A stretch of DNA of 64,000 bases from Gemmatimonadota bacterium (GTDB lineage: Bacteria; Gemmatimonadota; Gemmatimonadetes; Gemmatimonadales; Gemmatimonadaceae): the NCBI GenBank assembly GCA_016714015.1, contig JADJNZ010000006.1:392351-456350 (forward strand). Reading direction: 5' to 3'. The notes below the pieces were generated by a model. It was given only the letters and a program-made list of their open reading frames with translations. It was not told the origin of the DNA and did no database searches. Below are positions 25,159 through 34,515 of this stretch, piece after piece. Both the position numbers and the translations under genes were made by a program. Position 1 is the first letter of the stretch, and every line of letters starts with the position of its first letter.

Positions 25159-26220
25159 GTGAAGCAGTGGCTCGAGTCGCGCCAGGTGTTCGAGGCGATC
25201 GCCGCGCGTGACGCCGCTGGCGGCGGCGCGCGCGCGGCGCTCGCCTCGGTCATCCGCGTGCGGGGCTCGGCGTACCGGCACGAGGGCGCGAAGCTCGTCG
25301 TGGGGGCGGACGACGCGATCACGGGGAACGTGAGCGGCGGCTGCCTCGAGGAGGACGTGCGCGAGGTGGCCCGACGCGTGATCGCGACCGGTGTCGCCGA
25401 GCGACGCTCGTACTGCGGCGGCGGGGACGAGATCGCCGCGTGGGACCTCGGGGTCGGCTGCGAGGGCGAGGTCGAGCTGCTCATCGAGCCCGTCTCCGCG
25501 CGCCACGCGGGGATCGACGCGGTGATGCGCGACGAGGAGCCGTTCGTCGTCCTCACCGATGTCGCTGCCGCGCTCGAGGCGCGCACGGGGACCGCGCATG
25601 CCGCGGCCGGGCGCGTGCTCGTCGGCGCGGAGGCGCGCGACTGGATGGGTGACAGCACCTCGCGCCTCGAGACGCGCGATGGGCGCGAGTGGTTCGTCGA
25701 CGTGCTCACGCCGCCACCGCGACTGCTGGTGGTGAGCGGAGGTGACGACGCGCGACATCTCGCGCGTCTCGCCGATGCGGTGGGTTTCCGCGTGGTCGTC
25801 GCCGACCGGCGTCCCGGGCTGCTCGCCCGCGAGCGGTTCCCCGCGACCGTGCGCCTCGTGGAGACCGACGCCGCACGCCTCGGCGAGCGCGTGGTGCTCG
25901 ACGCGGAGAGCTTCGCGGTCGTGATGACGCACCACTTCGCCGACGACACCGACTACCTGCGCGCGCTGCTGCAGAGTCCGGTGCGGTATCTCGGCGTGCT
26001 CGGGCCGAGGCAACGCACCGATCGGATCCTCGGCATCCTGCGGGCCGAGGGACCGCTGGACGAGGCGCGGATCTTCGGGCCGGTGGGACTCGACATCGGG
26101 ACCGATGGCGCCGAGCAGGTCGCGCTCGCGGTGGTGGCGGAGCTGCTCGCGGTGCGGAGCGGACGCCGGCCCCGGTCGCTCCGCGAACGGGCGGCACCGA
26201 TCCACGCGCCGGGTGAGTGA
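25159..26220 (+). CDS. XdhC/CoxI family molybdenum cofactor insertion protein
   Basis: Starts at a GTG four bases after the large-subunit stop; 353 residues. The N-terminal XdhC/CoxI domain shows VIRVRGSAYRHEGAKLVV and GNVSGGCLEEDV (residues 50-70). The C-terminal Rossmann-like domain has VVSGGDDARHLARLA near 191 and YLGVLGPRQRTDRIL near 275. XdhC binds molybdenum cofactor, promotes its sulphuration and delivers it to the apo-enzyme. It fits as chaperone of the upstream subunits. Confidence 0.9.
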   Translation: MKQWLESRQVFEAIAARDAAGGGARAALASVIRVRGSAYRHEGAKLVVGADDAITGNVSGGCLEEDVREVARRVIATGVAERRSYCGGGDEIAAWDLGVGCEGEVELLIEPVSARHAGIDAVMRDEEPFVVLTDVAAALEARTGTAHAAAGRVLVGAEARDWMGDSTSRLETRDGREWFVDVLTPPPRLLVVSGGDDARHLARLADAVGFRVVVADRRPGLLARERFPATVRLVETDAARLGERVVLDAESFAVVMTHHFADDTDYLRALLQSPVRYLGVLGPRQRTDRILGILRAEGPLDEARIFGPVGLDIGTDGAEQVALAVVAELLAVRSGRRPRSLRERAAPIHAPGE

Positions 26221-26842
26221 CGACGCGGCGCACCTCGAGAAGGTGCGCGAGGCACGGACCGACGCGCGCGTGGGAGCGGTGCTGCTCGCCGCCGGTGCGT
26301 CGCGTCGCATGGGACGTCCCAAGCAGCTCCTCGCGGTGGACGGCGAGCCGATGGTCCGCCGCGCCGCCCGTCGGGCGCTCGACGCCGGCCTCGCCCCGGT
26401 GATCGTCGTGCTCGGACACGAGGCCGAGGCGGTGCGCGGTGCGCTGGAGGGGCTCGACGTGCGATTCACCACCAGTCCGGACCCCACCGGACCCACGAGC
26501 GCGTCACTCCACGCCGGGCTCGCGGCGCTCGACGACGACGTGGCGGCCACGATGGTGCTGCTCGCCGACATGGTGCATGTGACGACGCCGATGCTCCATG
26601 CACTCGTCGCATCGTGGCGCGCGGCGGGGACGCCGCTCGAGGTCTCGCGCTACGGCGAGGTGCTCGCGCCACCGCTGCTCTTCCCGCGCGCCCTCTGGCC
26701 CGAACTCCTCGCGTGGCACGGCGAGGGATGTGGCAAGGCGGTCGTGCGGGCGCACCTGCACGAGGCACGCGTGCACCAGTGGCCCGAACCCGCGCTGCGC
26801 GACATCGACACGCCCGAGGACTACGCGGCGCTCACCCGCTGA
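26213..26842 (+). CDS. MocA/MobA-like molybdenum cofactor cytidylyltransferase
   Basis: The start is a GTG that overlaps the XdhC stop by eight bases. The 209-residue product has the nucleotidyltransferase signature AVLLAAGASRRMGRPKQLL near 22-40 and the acidic LLADMVHVT near 116, where the usual DMP/DQP is altered to DMV. Such enzymes attach CMP to molybdopterin to make the MCD cofactor used by the xanthine dehydrogenase family. This is the last gene of the four-gene operon. Confidence 0.87.
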   Translation: MSDDAAHLEKVREARTDARVGAVLLAAGASRRMGRPKQLLAVDGEPMVRRAARRALDAGLAPVIVVLGHEAEAVRGALEGLDVRFTTSPDPTGPTSASLHAGLAALDDDVAATMVLLADMVHVTTPMLHALVASWRAAGTPLEVSRYGEVLAPPLLFPRALWPELLAWHGEGCGKAVVRAHLHEARVHQWPEPALRDIDTPEDYAALTR

Positions 26843-26848
26843 CAGGCC

Positions 26849-27541
26849 TCAGGGCCCGACGACCACGCGCACCGAGTCGCGCACGCCGTCGGCGGTGACG
26901 ACGAGCCAGGTGGCACCCGGCTCGACGCCGAGGACGGTCCACGCGCCATTGGCGTTGGCCGCGGTGGGCGCGAACGAGAGCACCGCGGGGTCGCGCGAGA
27001 CGGTCACCGCGCGTTGCATGAGGAACTCGCGGTGCACGAGGTCGTTGGTGTTCGCGTCGCGCATGAGGCTCCTCACCACGCGCGTGGCGCCGACGGCGAG
27101 CGGCGTTGCATCGCAGGCCACGGGTGCCGCGGCACTCCCGCAGAAGAGGTCGAAGGTGGCGAGCTTCTGTCCGACCATGACCGTCGTCGAGACGATGACG
27201 TCGCCGAAGCGGGCGGAGACGGCCACCGGCAGGTAACCCGCGTGCGCCTTGGTGACCACGAACTCGGCGTAGCCCCCGGCGAACACCTGCGTCTCGGGAT
27301 TGGCGAGGCCGTTGGAGGTCCACACGATCCCGGATTGCCCCGCCGGCAGCGGTGGATCGGTGAGCAGCGTCACGGTGAATCGCTCCCCGATCGAGAAGGT
27401 CGAATCGGGCGCGATGAGCGTCTTCGTCGCCGACGCATCGGGGTCCCAGTGATTGTCGCGGACGAACGGCTCCTCGAGATGGCACCCGAGGAGGACCGTC
27501 GCGACGGCGACCCAGGCGAACGCGCGCGAGGACCTCGGCAT
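26849..27541 (-). CDS. Hypothetical lipoprotein with Ig-like fold
   Basis: A 230-residue product with lipobox LLGC (Cys near 20). The mature part is beta-rich, with PDSTFSIGERFTVTLLTDPP, SARFGDVIVSTTVMVG and a final VEPGATWLVVTADGVRDSV, suggestive of Ig-like domains. I recognise no family. Its ATG overlaps the stop of the preceding minus-strand gene by one base (TGATG), so it is coupled to it. Confidence 0.7.
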   Translation of the reverse strand: MPRSSRAFAWVAVATVLLGCHLEEPFVRDNHWDPDASATKTLIAPDSTFSIGERFTVTLLTDPPLPAGQSGIVWTSNGLANPETQVFAGGYAEFVVTKAHAGYLPVAVSARFGDVIVSTTVMVGQKLATFDLFCGSAAAPVACDATPLAVGATRVVRSLMRDANTNDLVHREFLMQRAVTVSRDPAVLSFAPTAANANGAWTVLGVEPGATWLVVTADGVRDSVRVVVGP

Positions 27542-29118
27542 CAGAACCGCACCCGGAGACCGAGGTGGCCGGTCGTGAGCGCCGGGAGGACCTCCACGCG
27601 CCGCGTGCGCGGCCGTCCGACCTCGCGCACGTCGGCGAGGCGTCGCGCGTGCTGCCACTCGTTCCACACGGCCTCCATGCCGGCCCCGATCCATAGTCCC
27701 GCCGCCGCGACGGTGAGCGCGTTCCCCGCGGTGCGCGCGTTCTGGGCCCGCTTGTAGCGCGTCACCGCGTCGGGGAAGTCCCCGCCCTGGTACGCCTGGT
27801 ACTCGCGGTACGACTTCCGCGCGAATCCTCGCGCACCCTCCGCCGCGGTGTACGTGAGCGCCGTGGACGCGAACACGGTGAGCGCGAGCCGACGACGCAG
27901 CGGCCCGGTCGCCTGCCCATAGCCCGGGATCACCGACCGGAGCGCGATCACCGGCAGCGGGATCGACGTGCAGCGCGCCGGCTTCCGCGAGGCATCCGCC
28001 ATGTCGCGGAGCGAGGCCGGCGCCTCGGGGGCGAGCGTCAGGCAGGGGTACACGTCCATCACGTCGGCGATGAGCGAGAGCGCCTCGGGATCCCGGTCGC
28101 GCAGCGAGAAGGCGACCGCCGACGCGAGCATCGCATCGCGGATCTCGTGCTGCGGCGGCCGCGGCTGGAACATGAGCCGCGTCAGCGCCTCCGAGGCCGC
28201 GAGACCCAGCGCGCCGCGGGTGAAGGCCTCGTGCGCGACGCGCAGCGACGAGTCGGTCGGTGCGGCGAACTCGACTGGCGGCAGGGCGAGCGACGCGTCC
28301 GCGGCGTCGAGCGTCCGCGCGTGCCAGGGGAGCATCTGCTGCCAGACCGCGCGGATGAGCCGATCGGGGAGCGGGAGCACATCCGGTTCGGGATCGACCG
28401 GATTGTAGACGTGCACCTCGAGCCGCGGCACGCGCCCCTCGGCATCGGGGGAGAACGCGAGCGGGTCGATCCAGACGCGCACCTGCTCGCTCCCGTCGAC
28501 GACGAGTTGCGTGCGCGTCACCTTCGTGACCGGTGCGCGCCCCGTGAGCGGCGTCGGCTCGACGAGCCCATCACGTCGCATCTCGGCGCTGGCGACCTGT
28601 TCGAACGCGCGCACGGGCCCGAAGGCGCCGTAGAGGGCCCCGCGCGAGAGCGCCGCGAATCGCGCGAGGACGCCCGCGTGACAGTCGAAGCGCCGCTGCT
28701 CCTTCGGGTAGATCGCGATGGCCACCAGCGGCCGGGCCCGCGCTGCCGAGTCGAAGGCGGCCCATGGATCGATCGTGTCGGTCGACGCGACCTGCGCATC
28801 GGACAGGGCGAGCGCGCGCTGACACCCCCGCGTGGCCTTCACGATCAAGGAATCCTGCGCGAGCGCGTCCACCGCCATCGGCGTGAGCACGAGGATCTGG
28901 TACCGCTCGCCGTCCACGAGATACGAGGCGCCGGTGCGCCCGCGCGCGGCGATCGAGGTGCGCCACTCGAGGAAGCCGCCCCCGGCGGGCCCGGGCGCGA
29001 GGATCGAGTCGGGCGCGGCGGGGGGACGTTCGCGCGCCGGCGTCTGCGCACCGGCGACGCTCGCTGACGCGAGCATCGCCGACCCTGCGAGGAGCACCCG
29101 GCGAGCGACGCGGCCCAT
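27541..29118 (-). CDS. Hypothetical secreted/membrane protein with C-terminal PGYGQ (DUF5683-like) segment
   Basis: From the ATG at 29118 the product has 525 residues and a signal peptide ending VAGAQ. The middle part is soluble with pairs of cysteines (TRGCQRAL, RRFDCHAG). The C-terminal 130 residues contain SVIPGYGQATGPLRRRLALTVF and two further hydrophobic segments, which resemble the PGxGQ region of DUF5683 membrane proteins. Function unknown. It precedes a lipoprotein gene with which it overlaps and follows an S41 protease gene by 41 bases. Confidence 0.65.
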   Translation of the reverse strand: MGRVARRVLLAGSAMLASASVAGAQTPARERPPAAPDSILAPGPAGGGFLEWRTSIAARGRTGASYLVDGERYQILVLTPMAVDALAQDSLIVKATRGCQRALALSDAQVASTDTIDPWAAFDSAARARPLVAIAIYPKEQRRFDCHAGVLARFAALSRGALYGAFGPVRAFEQVASAEMRRDGLVEPTPLTGRAPVTKVTRTQLVVDGSEQVRVWIDPLAFSPDAEGRVPRLEVHVYNPVDPEPDVLPLPDRLIRAVWQQMLPWHARTLDAADASLALPPVEFAAPTDSSLRVAHEAFTRGALGLAASEALTRLMFQPRPPQHEIRDAMLASAVAFSLRDRDPEALSLIADVMDVYPCLTLAPEAPASLRDMADASRKPARCTSIPLPVIALRSVIPGYGQATGPLRRRLALTVFASTALTYTAAEGARGFARKSYREYQAYQGGDFPDAVTRYKRAQNARTAGNALTVAAAGLWIGAGMEAVWNEWQHARRLADVREVGRPRTRRVEVLPALTTGHLGLRVRF

Positions 29119-29159
29119 GACGCAATCTACCCCTCGTCGGTCGCGCCGTTCGCGCCCGC

Positions 29160-30797
29160 TCAGGGGCGACCCGAGAACCGCCCGAACTGCTGCATCGCAT
29201 CCTGCACGGCGGGATCGGTCCGCGCCTCCACGAGATAGAGCCCCGCGTTCCCGAATCGCACGTACGCGACCACCTCCATCAGCCGCGTCTGCAACAGGGC
29301 GTCCGCGTCCGCACCATCCGGGATGCTGAGGCCGCTCTCCCGTGCGAGGGAGCGGAACGACGCGAAGGCCGTGGCCGGGAGCCCGGCCGCGGCGAGCGCG
29401 TCCGCGGTCGTGAGCGATGCGCCCGCCGACGAGACGTACGTGTTCGCCCATTTGATCGGCAGGTCGAGCTCGGCGGCGCGCGCGACCCACGACGGCGGGT
29501 CCGCCGGACGCGGCGTGCGCACGTCGGGGTAGATGCCCCCACCGCCGTACAGCGTCCGTCCGCTCGCCGACTTGCACGTCGGACGTCCGATCGTGTCGCG
29601 CTCCGCCCGTGCCGCGCGATAGTACTCGCGGCTCGTGAGGTCCCGGTACTGCCGCTGCACCGCGCGCCCGCAGGGCGTCCGGACCTGGCCGATCACGAGC
29701 ACGATGACGGAGCCATCCGAGAGCGGGAAGCCCTGCATCATGAGCGACTTCCCGAAGCTCGGCTGCCCGTGGATGACCGCGCGATCATGGTCCTGCAACG
29801 CGCCGGCGACGAGCTCGGAGGCGCTCGCCGTGCCGGCGTCGATCATCACCACGATCGGGTAGTTCCGGTCGCCACGGAAGAACGATCGACGGACCCGCCC
29901 CGTGTCGACGGCCGCCGCTCGACGTCCCTCCGACGTGTACACGATGGTCCGTTCGGGAAGGAACTCGCCCGCGACCGCGGACGCCTCGGCCACGCTGCCA
30001 CCGCCGTTGTCGCGCAGGTCAAGGACCAGTCGACGCATCCCGGCCTTCTCGAGGCGGTCCACGGCCGCACGGAGATCGGCCGCGACGTTCTCGGCCGCGA
30101 AGGTCGTGATGCGGATGTAGCCCGTGGTCGCATCGAGCAACAGCGCCGCGGGGACCGCCGTCTCCCCGTCGAACCGTTCGCGCTTCACCACGCGAGTGAG
30201 CGTGGCGTACGTCCCGTCGGGGCGCCGACGTTCGAGCGTGAGCGAGACCGTGGTGCCGCGCGGCCCCGCGAGCTCGATCTCCAGTTCGGTGGGACTCTCG
30301 GCGCGCATCGGATGTCCGTCGATCGCGAGGAGCTCGTCACCCGGCAGGATGTCCTGCCGCGCCGCCTGCGTCCCGGCCGCGACGCGCGCGACGACCGCGG
30401 CACCGCCCGACATCGTGAAGTCGACCGGCACGGGATGGAGCTTCCCCGCGCGCAGTTCCGCCTCCTTCCCCGGCGAGAGCCGGACGGCCGGGATCACGTA
30501 CGAATGCGGGTCGGTGGCCTGCACCATCGCCTGGATCGCGGAGAGGAACAGTCGATGCGAGTCGAGCGAGTCGGGATGGTTGACGCGGATCTGGTTGAAG
30601 ACCTGCGAGAAGAGCTGCAGGTCCTCGGCGACGGTGCGCGGCCGCGTCATCGCCGGCGCCGCCTTCACCGTGTCGGCCGGAAGGCGCTGCTGCGCGGCCA
30701 GCGACGGGACGGCGGCCGTCAGCGCGACGACCAGTGCCGCCGCAGGCAGCGGGCGCGCACCCCGCGGGTACGCCCGGCGACCGGTGACGCGGCTCAT
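29160..30797 (-). CDS. S41 family C-terminal processing peptidase (CtpA-like)
   Basis: The 545-residue protein has a signal peptide (ending PSLAAQ), a PDZ domain (GGAAVVARVAAG to LLAIDGHPM, residues 130-170) and the S41 catalytic core. The core shows DLRDNGGGSVAEA near 268, nucleophile Ser in GTASASELVAGAL near 328, and general-base Lys in GQPSFGKSLMMQ near 352. It would cut exported proteins near their C-termini in the periplasm. It overlaps the upstream TPR gene by four bases (ATGA). A C-terminal extension of about 140 residues is unusual. Confidence 0.88.
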   Translation of the reverse strand: MSRVTGRRAYPRGARPLPAAALVVALTAAVPSLAAQQRLPADTVKAAPAMTRPRTVAEDLQLFSQVFNQIRVNHPDSLDSHRLFLSAIQAMVQATDPHSYVIPAVRLSPGKEAELRAGKLHPVPVDFTMSGGAAVVARVAAGTQAARQDILPGDELLAIDGHPMRAESPTELEIELAGPRGTTVSLTLERRRPDGTYATLTRVVKRERFDGETAVPAALLLDATTGYIRITTFAAENVAADLRAAVDRLEKAGMRRLVLDLRDNGGGSVAEASAVAGEFLPERTIVYTSEGRRAAAVDTGRVRRSFFRGDRNYPIVVMIDAGTASASELVAGALQDHDRAVIHGQPSFGKSLMMQGFPLSDGSVIVLVIGQVRTPCGRAVQRQYRDLTSREYYRAARAERDTIGRPTCKSASGRTLYGGGGIYPDVRTPRPADPPSWVARAAELDLPIKWANTYVSSAGASLTTADALAAAGLPATAFASFRSLARESGLSIPDGADADALLQTRLMEVVAYVRFGNAGLYLVEARTDPAVQDAMQQFGRFSGRP

Positions 30798-31990
30798 GGC
30801 TGGAGCCCGGCGACGCGTTCGGTCGCCTGGTTCCGCCGGGCGACGTCGCGCCGCGCGGCCATCGTCAGGAACCGCTGGTAGCTCGCGCGCGCCTCCGCCT
30901 TGTCGCCGGAACGCTCCAGCGCCTGGGCGAGCTCGAAGTGCGAGGCCGCGTGCAGCGGCTCGAGCTCGATCGCCTTCCGCAGCGGCGCGATCGCGTCGGC
31001 CGCCTGCCCCGCGGAGAGCAGCACGCTCCCATGGAGGTAGTGGACGTACGGTTCATCGACCGCGAGGTCCGCGGCGAGCGCGAGCTCACTCACCGCCGTC
31101 ACGGTGTCGTTGGCTGCCAGCGCGAGGCGACCCAGCTCGACGTGCGCCATGAAGTACGACAGGTCCTCGCCGATGGATCGCCCGAGCGCGGCGCGCGCCG
31201 AGTCGAGCTGCCCGCTCTTCCCATAGGAGAGGGCCAGGCTGTGCTCCACCATCGCGCGCGAGTTGTAGAACACGACGTCCTCGTCACGGTCGTTCTCGCG
31301 CTTGGCGAGGGCCTCGCTCGCGAGCCGGAACTCCGCGATGGCCGCCGGGAACATCCCCTGCAGGGCGTACACGCGACCGCGCTCGAGCCGGATGTAGCCG
31401 GGCGTGCGGCTCTGCTTCATCGCGAGCTCGTAGTCGGCGAGGGCGGGCTGGAATCGCCCTTCGCCGTACGCCACCCACGCGCGCATGTACGCCGACCCGC
31501 TATAGAGATAGTCGCGGATCACGCGATCGATCTCCATCGGCGAGGCGGTCGGATAGTCGGCGCGCATGAGGGTCCGGTAGTACGTCATGAGCATCGTGTG
31601 GTCGTACTTCCGGTAGTAGAGCGGATCGAGCCGGAGGGCACGCAGGGCGAGCGAGTCGAGCGCCTTGAGCTCCTTCGACTCGCGCGCGCGGCGTCCGCCC
31701 TCGATGTGCATCTTGAGCGTCGCCGGCCGCCGCATGATCATCGCGGCACGACGCCCGTCGAGCGCATCCGCCGAGCTCGGATCGAGCCGCGCGGCCCAGT
31801 AGAACGCCTGTGCCGCCTCGGCGGGCTTCTCCTCGAGGATCCGCGCGCCATGGGCGAAGTAGGCGTTGGCGTCGTTGGTGTCGGCGTCGGCGGCGAGACG
31901 CGGACGACGCTCCACCGCGCCGAGTCGTGCCTGCGACTGCACCGGGGCGGAGAGGAGCACGGCGAGCAACAGGATGGCGGACGAGCGCAT
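30794..31990 (-). CDS. Secreted tetratricopeptide-repeat protein
   Basis: A signal peptide (ending PVQSQA) precedes a helical protein of 398 residues with several TPR-like units, for example ANAYFAHGARILEEKPAEAAQ, LADYELAMKQSRTPGYIRL, YVHYLHGSVLLSAGQAADAI and ASHFELAQALERSGDKAEA. TPR arrays bind peptides or partner proteins. Overlap with the S41 peptidase start suggests it works with that protease, as NlpI does with Prc in Escherichia coli; this parallel is inference. Confidence 0.82.
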   Translation of the reverse strand: MRSSAILLLAVLLSAPVQSQARLGAVERRPRLAADADTNDANAYFAHGARILEEKPAEAAQAFYWAARLDPSSADALDGRRAAMIMRRPATLKMHIEGGRRARESKELKALDSLALRALRLDPLYYRKYDHTMLMTYYRTLMRADYPTASPMEIDRVIRDYLYSGSAYMRAWVAYGEGRFQPALADYELAMKQSRTPGYIRLERGRVYALQGMFPAAIAEFRLASEALAKRENDRDEDVVFYNSRAMVEHSLALSYGKSGQLDSARAALGRSIGEDLSYFMAHVELGRLALAANDTVTAVSELALAADLAVDEPYVHYLHGSVLLSAGQAADAIAPLRKAIELEPLHAASHFELAQALERSGDKAEARASYQRFLTMAARRDVARRNQATERVAGLQP

Positions 31991-32117
31991 GCGGACCTCG
32001 GGATGATGGCCGGGTGGGGTGCTCGGACGCCGCGAACTTCCCGCCCGGTACAACGCTCGTCAAGACGGGTCGCGTCGGGTCAAGGAAGTCCCGACACGCC
32101 ACCCCGTCCGACCACCC

Positions 32118-32534
32118 TCAGTCCAGCACCCGCTCCCGCTCGGCCGGCGTGAAGACCACGCACGCATCCGCCCCGCCGGCCAGGCGCCGCCGGCGCCGCG
32201 CGACCCAGTCGTACGCGGCATCGCCCACCGGGCGCGGGAGGAACCAGCCGAACCCGGCGAGCAGCGCCCAGAGCCCGCCGAGGTAGCGCGCGATCGAGAG
32301 GACCGCCGCATACCGCACCTCGGCGCGCTCCACACCGCCCTCGGTGTCGATCCACACGAGCGAATCGACCGCGGCCGCGCGCGGATGCGCGGCGAGCAGC
32401 CGTCGGCCGGCCGCCCCCTCCCGTGCCGCGAAGCGCGCGTCACCCCGACGCCGGTCGTGCGCCAGGAGGAACTGCACCGAACGTGCGCAGAAGGCGCAGT
32501 CGCCGTCGTACAGGAGGATCGGGCCCGCGCTCAC
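32118..32534 (-). CDS. DCC family (DUF393) thiol-disulphide oxidoreductase-like protein
   Basis: The GTG start overlaps the stop of the upstream lipase gene by four bases. The 138-residue product has the diagnostic LLYDGDCAFCARSVQFLL at residues 6-23 (DGDCxFC) and the hydrophobic SIARYLGGLWALLAG near 85. The family is thioredoxin-like and its redox partner is unknown. Confidence 0.85.
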   Translation of the reverse strand: MSAGPILLYDGDCAFCARSVQFLLAHDRRRGDARFAAREGAAGRRLLAAHPRAAAVDSLVWIDTEGGVERAEVRYAAVLSIARYLGGLWALLAGFGWFLPRPVGDAAYDWVARRRRRLAGGADACVVFTPAERERVLD

Positions 32535-33253
32535 GGCGAGGCCACGACCTCGTGCTCCGCCACGAAGCGGCCGCTGCGCAGGAAGGCCACGAGCTGCCGC
32601 TTCACGTCCTCGCGGCGCATGATGAACGAGTGGCCGCCGCCGACCACCACGTGCGCGGTCTCCTCCGCGAGATGCGTCTCGGGGAGCTTCACCGTCCGGT
32701 CGTCGCGCGCCGCGATCACGCCGATCTGCACGTCGCGCACGCGTGGGAGCTTCCGCACCGTCGCCGCGGTGTCGGCGCGAAGCTCGCTGACCGGCCGCAG
32801 CAGCCAGCCGGCGAACGGCGCGAAGGTGTTCGCGGCATGCGCCCCCTGGTTGGGCGGCGCGAGCATCACCACGCGCCCCACGCGCGGCGGGAGCGTGTCG
32901 CGCGTGAGCACGTACCGGATGACGATGTTGCCGAGGCTGTGCCCGACGAAGTGCACCTGCGTGTGCTGCGGCCCGACGGTGCGCGCCAGCTCGGCGCGCA
33001 GCTTCTCGCCGATCTCGGCGATGCTGCAGCAGTAGCTCGAGTAGCCGAAGTTGAGGACCTCGTACCCTTCCGCCTCGAGCGCCTTCTTGATCGGCCACAT
33101 CGACATGGGCGAGCGGCCCATGCCGTGCGCGACGACGACGAGCTCGCGCGGCGCGAGCGAATCGGCCTGCGCCGCCGCCACGCGCGGCGAGGCGGCGGCG
33201 AGGACGAAGCCGAGCGCGAGGAGGCTTCGCCGGACGACGGTCAGTGCGGCCAT
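32531..33253 (-). CDS. Secreted alpha/beta hydrolase (triacylglycerol lipase-like)
   Basis: A signal peptide (ending RVAAA) is followed by an alpha/beta hydrolase of about 215 residues. The oxyanion turn is VVVAHGMGRS near 40 and the nucleophile elbow is VGHSLGN near 104. A likely catalytic His lies in GGGHSFIM near 210 and an Asp is in the ARDD region near 184. It resembles small esterases and lipases that act on short acyl chains. It overlaps both neighbours, so the three minus-strand genes form one transcript. Confidence 0.82.
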   Translation of the reverse strand: MAALTVVRRSLLALGFVLAAASPRVAAAQADSLAPRELVVVAHGMGRSPMSMWPIKKALEAEGYEVLNFGYSSYCCSIAEIGEKLRAELARTVGPQHTQVHFVGHSLGNIVIRYVLTRDTLPPRVGRVVMLAPPNQGAHAANTFAPFAGWLLRPVSELRADTAATVRKLPRVRDVQIGVIAARDDRTVKLPETHLAEETAHVVVGGGHSFIMRREDVKRQLVAFLRSGRFVAEHEVVASP

Positions 33254-33540
33254 GCCATCAGCGCGCTCCACACCGCGCGTTCGAAGACGATCCCGTCCGG
33301 GAAGTGCGCCGCGACGTCGGCCCGCAGGCGCGGCGCGTGGGTGACGAGGTAACGCTCGAGCGTCTCGCGATCCGCCATCTCGTACCGGACGCGGAAGCGC
33401 CCATCATCGTCCCGCAGCAGATCCGCGCCCTCGAAGAGGCCTGTCAGGAGCACATCGGGGATGTGCCGCTCGCGCAGATAGACCTCGTAGCGACCCCGGA
33501 GGTCGTCGCGCACGCTGGCGGTGACTTCATACGTGATCAC
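33241..33540 (-). CDS. DUF4286 family protein
   Basis: A 99-residue ferredoxin-like-fold protein starting at a GTG: MITYEVTASV at the N-terminus, ERHIPDVLLTGLF near 24 and FRVRYEMADRETLERYL near 48 fit DUF4286. The function is unknown. Its end overlaps the start of the lipase gene by 13 bases. Confidence 0.8.
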   Translation of the reverse strand: MITYEVTASVRDDLRGRYEVYLRERHIPDVLLTGLFEGADLLRDDDGRFRVRYEMADRETLERYLVTHAPRLRADVAAHFPDGIVFERAVWSALMAWPH

Positions 33541-33674
33541 GCGCGGTCTCCTGGGGCAGTGAACGGTCGGGGGCGAGCGCCCCCCGACCTGTCGGTACGG
33601 ACCGGTGCCGCACCATGTTCCATCATACCCCGGAAGCTCATCATCTCCTCCCTGCGGCGCCAGCCATCACTCGC

Positions 33675-34514
33675 ATGCCCCTCCTCGCCGCTCCGCCGGC
33701 CACCGTGCGCACCCGCGACGGCCTCGACCTCCCGCTCCGGCACTGGCCCTGTGCCGCGCCGCGCGGCCGGATCCTGCTCGTGCACGGACTCGGCGAACAC
33801 ATCGGCCGGTATGCGCATGTGGCCGACTACCTCGTCGCCCGCGGCTGGGACGTCGTCGGGTACGATCAGCGGGGACACGGCGGTGCCCCGGGCAAGCGGG
33901 GCGTGCTCGGCGCGGACGGTGACCTCCTCGCGGACCTCGACGCGGTGGTCGATGCCACGCGGACGTCCGCGCCTGTCCCGTTCGTGCTCCTCGGACACAG
34001 CATGGGCGGCCTCCTCGCGGCGCAGTTCGTCGCCGAGTCGCGGCGGCCGGTCGATGCGCTCGTCATCACCTCGCCGGCCCTCGATCCGGGGCTCGGGTTC
34101 GCGCAACGCCTCCAGCTCGCGATCGGTCTGGCGCTCGTCCCCGACCTGCCGATGGGGAACCAGCTCGATGCGACGAGGATCTCGCATGACCCCGACGTCG
34201 TCCGGCGCTACCAGACCGATCCGCTGGTGCACGACCGCGTGACGGCGCGACTCGCCAAGGCGCTCGTCGATGGCGGCGCGGCCGTGCTCGCGCACGCCCC
34301 GCGTTGGTCGGTCCCCACGCTGCTCATGTGGGCGGGCAGCGATCACCTCGTGTCGCCCAAGGGGAGTGCCGCCTTCGCCGCGGCGGCACCGCGCAGCGTG
34401 GTCACCGCGCAGTGCTTCGAGGGGCTGTATCACGAGATCCTGAACGAGCGCGATGCCGCGCCCGTGTTCGCCGCACTGGACGCGTGGCTCGACCCGCGAC
34501 GCGCCGCGCCCTGA
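33675..34514 (+). CDS. Alpha/beta hydrolase, monoacylglycerol lipase-like (S33 type)
   Basis: 279 residues from the ATG at 33675. The S33/Hydrolase_4 family features are VHGLGEHIGRYAHVADYL near 36, YDQRGHGG near 63, the nucleophile in LLGHSMGG near 103, the acid in WAGSDHLV near 217 and the His in LYHEILNE near 250. These are the motifs of bacterial monoglyceride lipases, which release fatty acid and glycerol. No signal peptide is seen. It ends one base from the convergent gene. Confidence 0.87.
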   Translation: MPLLAAPPATVRTRDGLDLPLRHWPCAAPRGRILLVHGLGEHIGRYAHVADYLVARGWDVVGYDQRGHGGAPGKRGVLGADGDLLADLDAVVDATRTSAPVPFVLLGHSMGGLLAAQFVAESRRPVDALVITSPALDPGLGFAQRLQLAIGLALVPDLPMGNQLDATRISHDPDVVRRYQTDPLVHDRVTARLAKALVDGGAAVLAHAPRWSVPTLLMWAGSDHLVSPKGSAAFAAAAPRSVVTAQCFEGLYHEILNERDAAPVFAALDAWLDPRRAAP

Positions 34515-34515
34515 C

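Noticed and set aside
23446..26571. A 1041-codon minus-strand frame opposite the molybdenum hydroxylase operon
   Set aside because: It is an antisense shadow of three well-supported plus-strand genes and has no recognisable domain.
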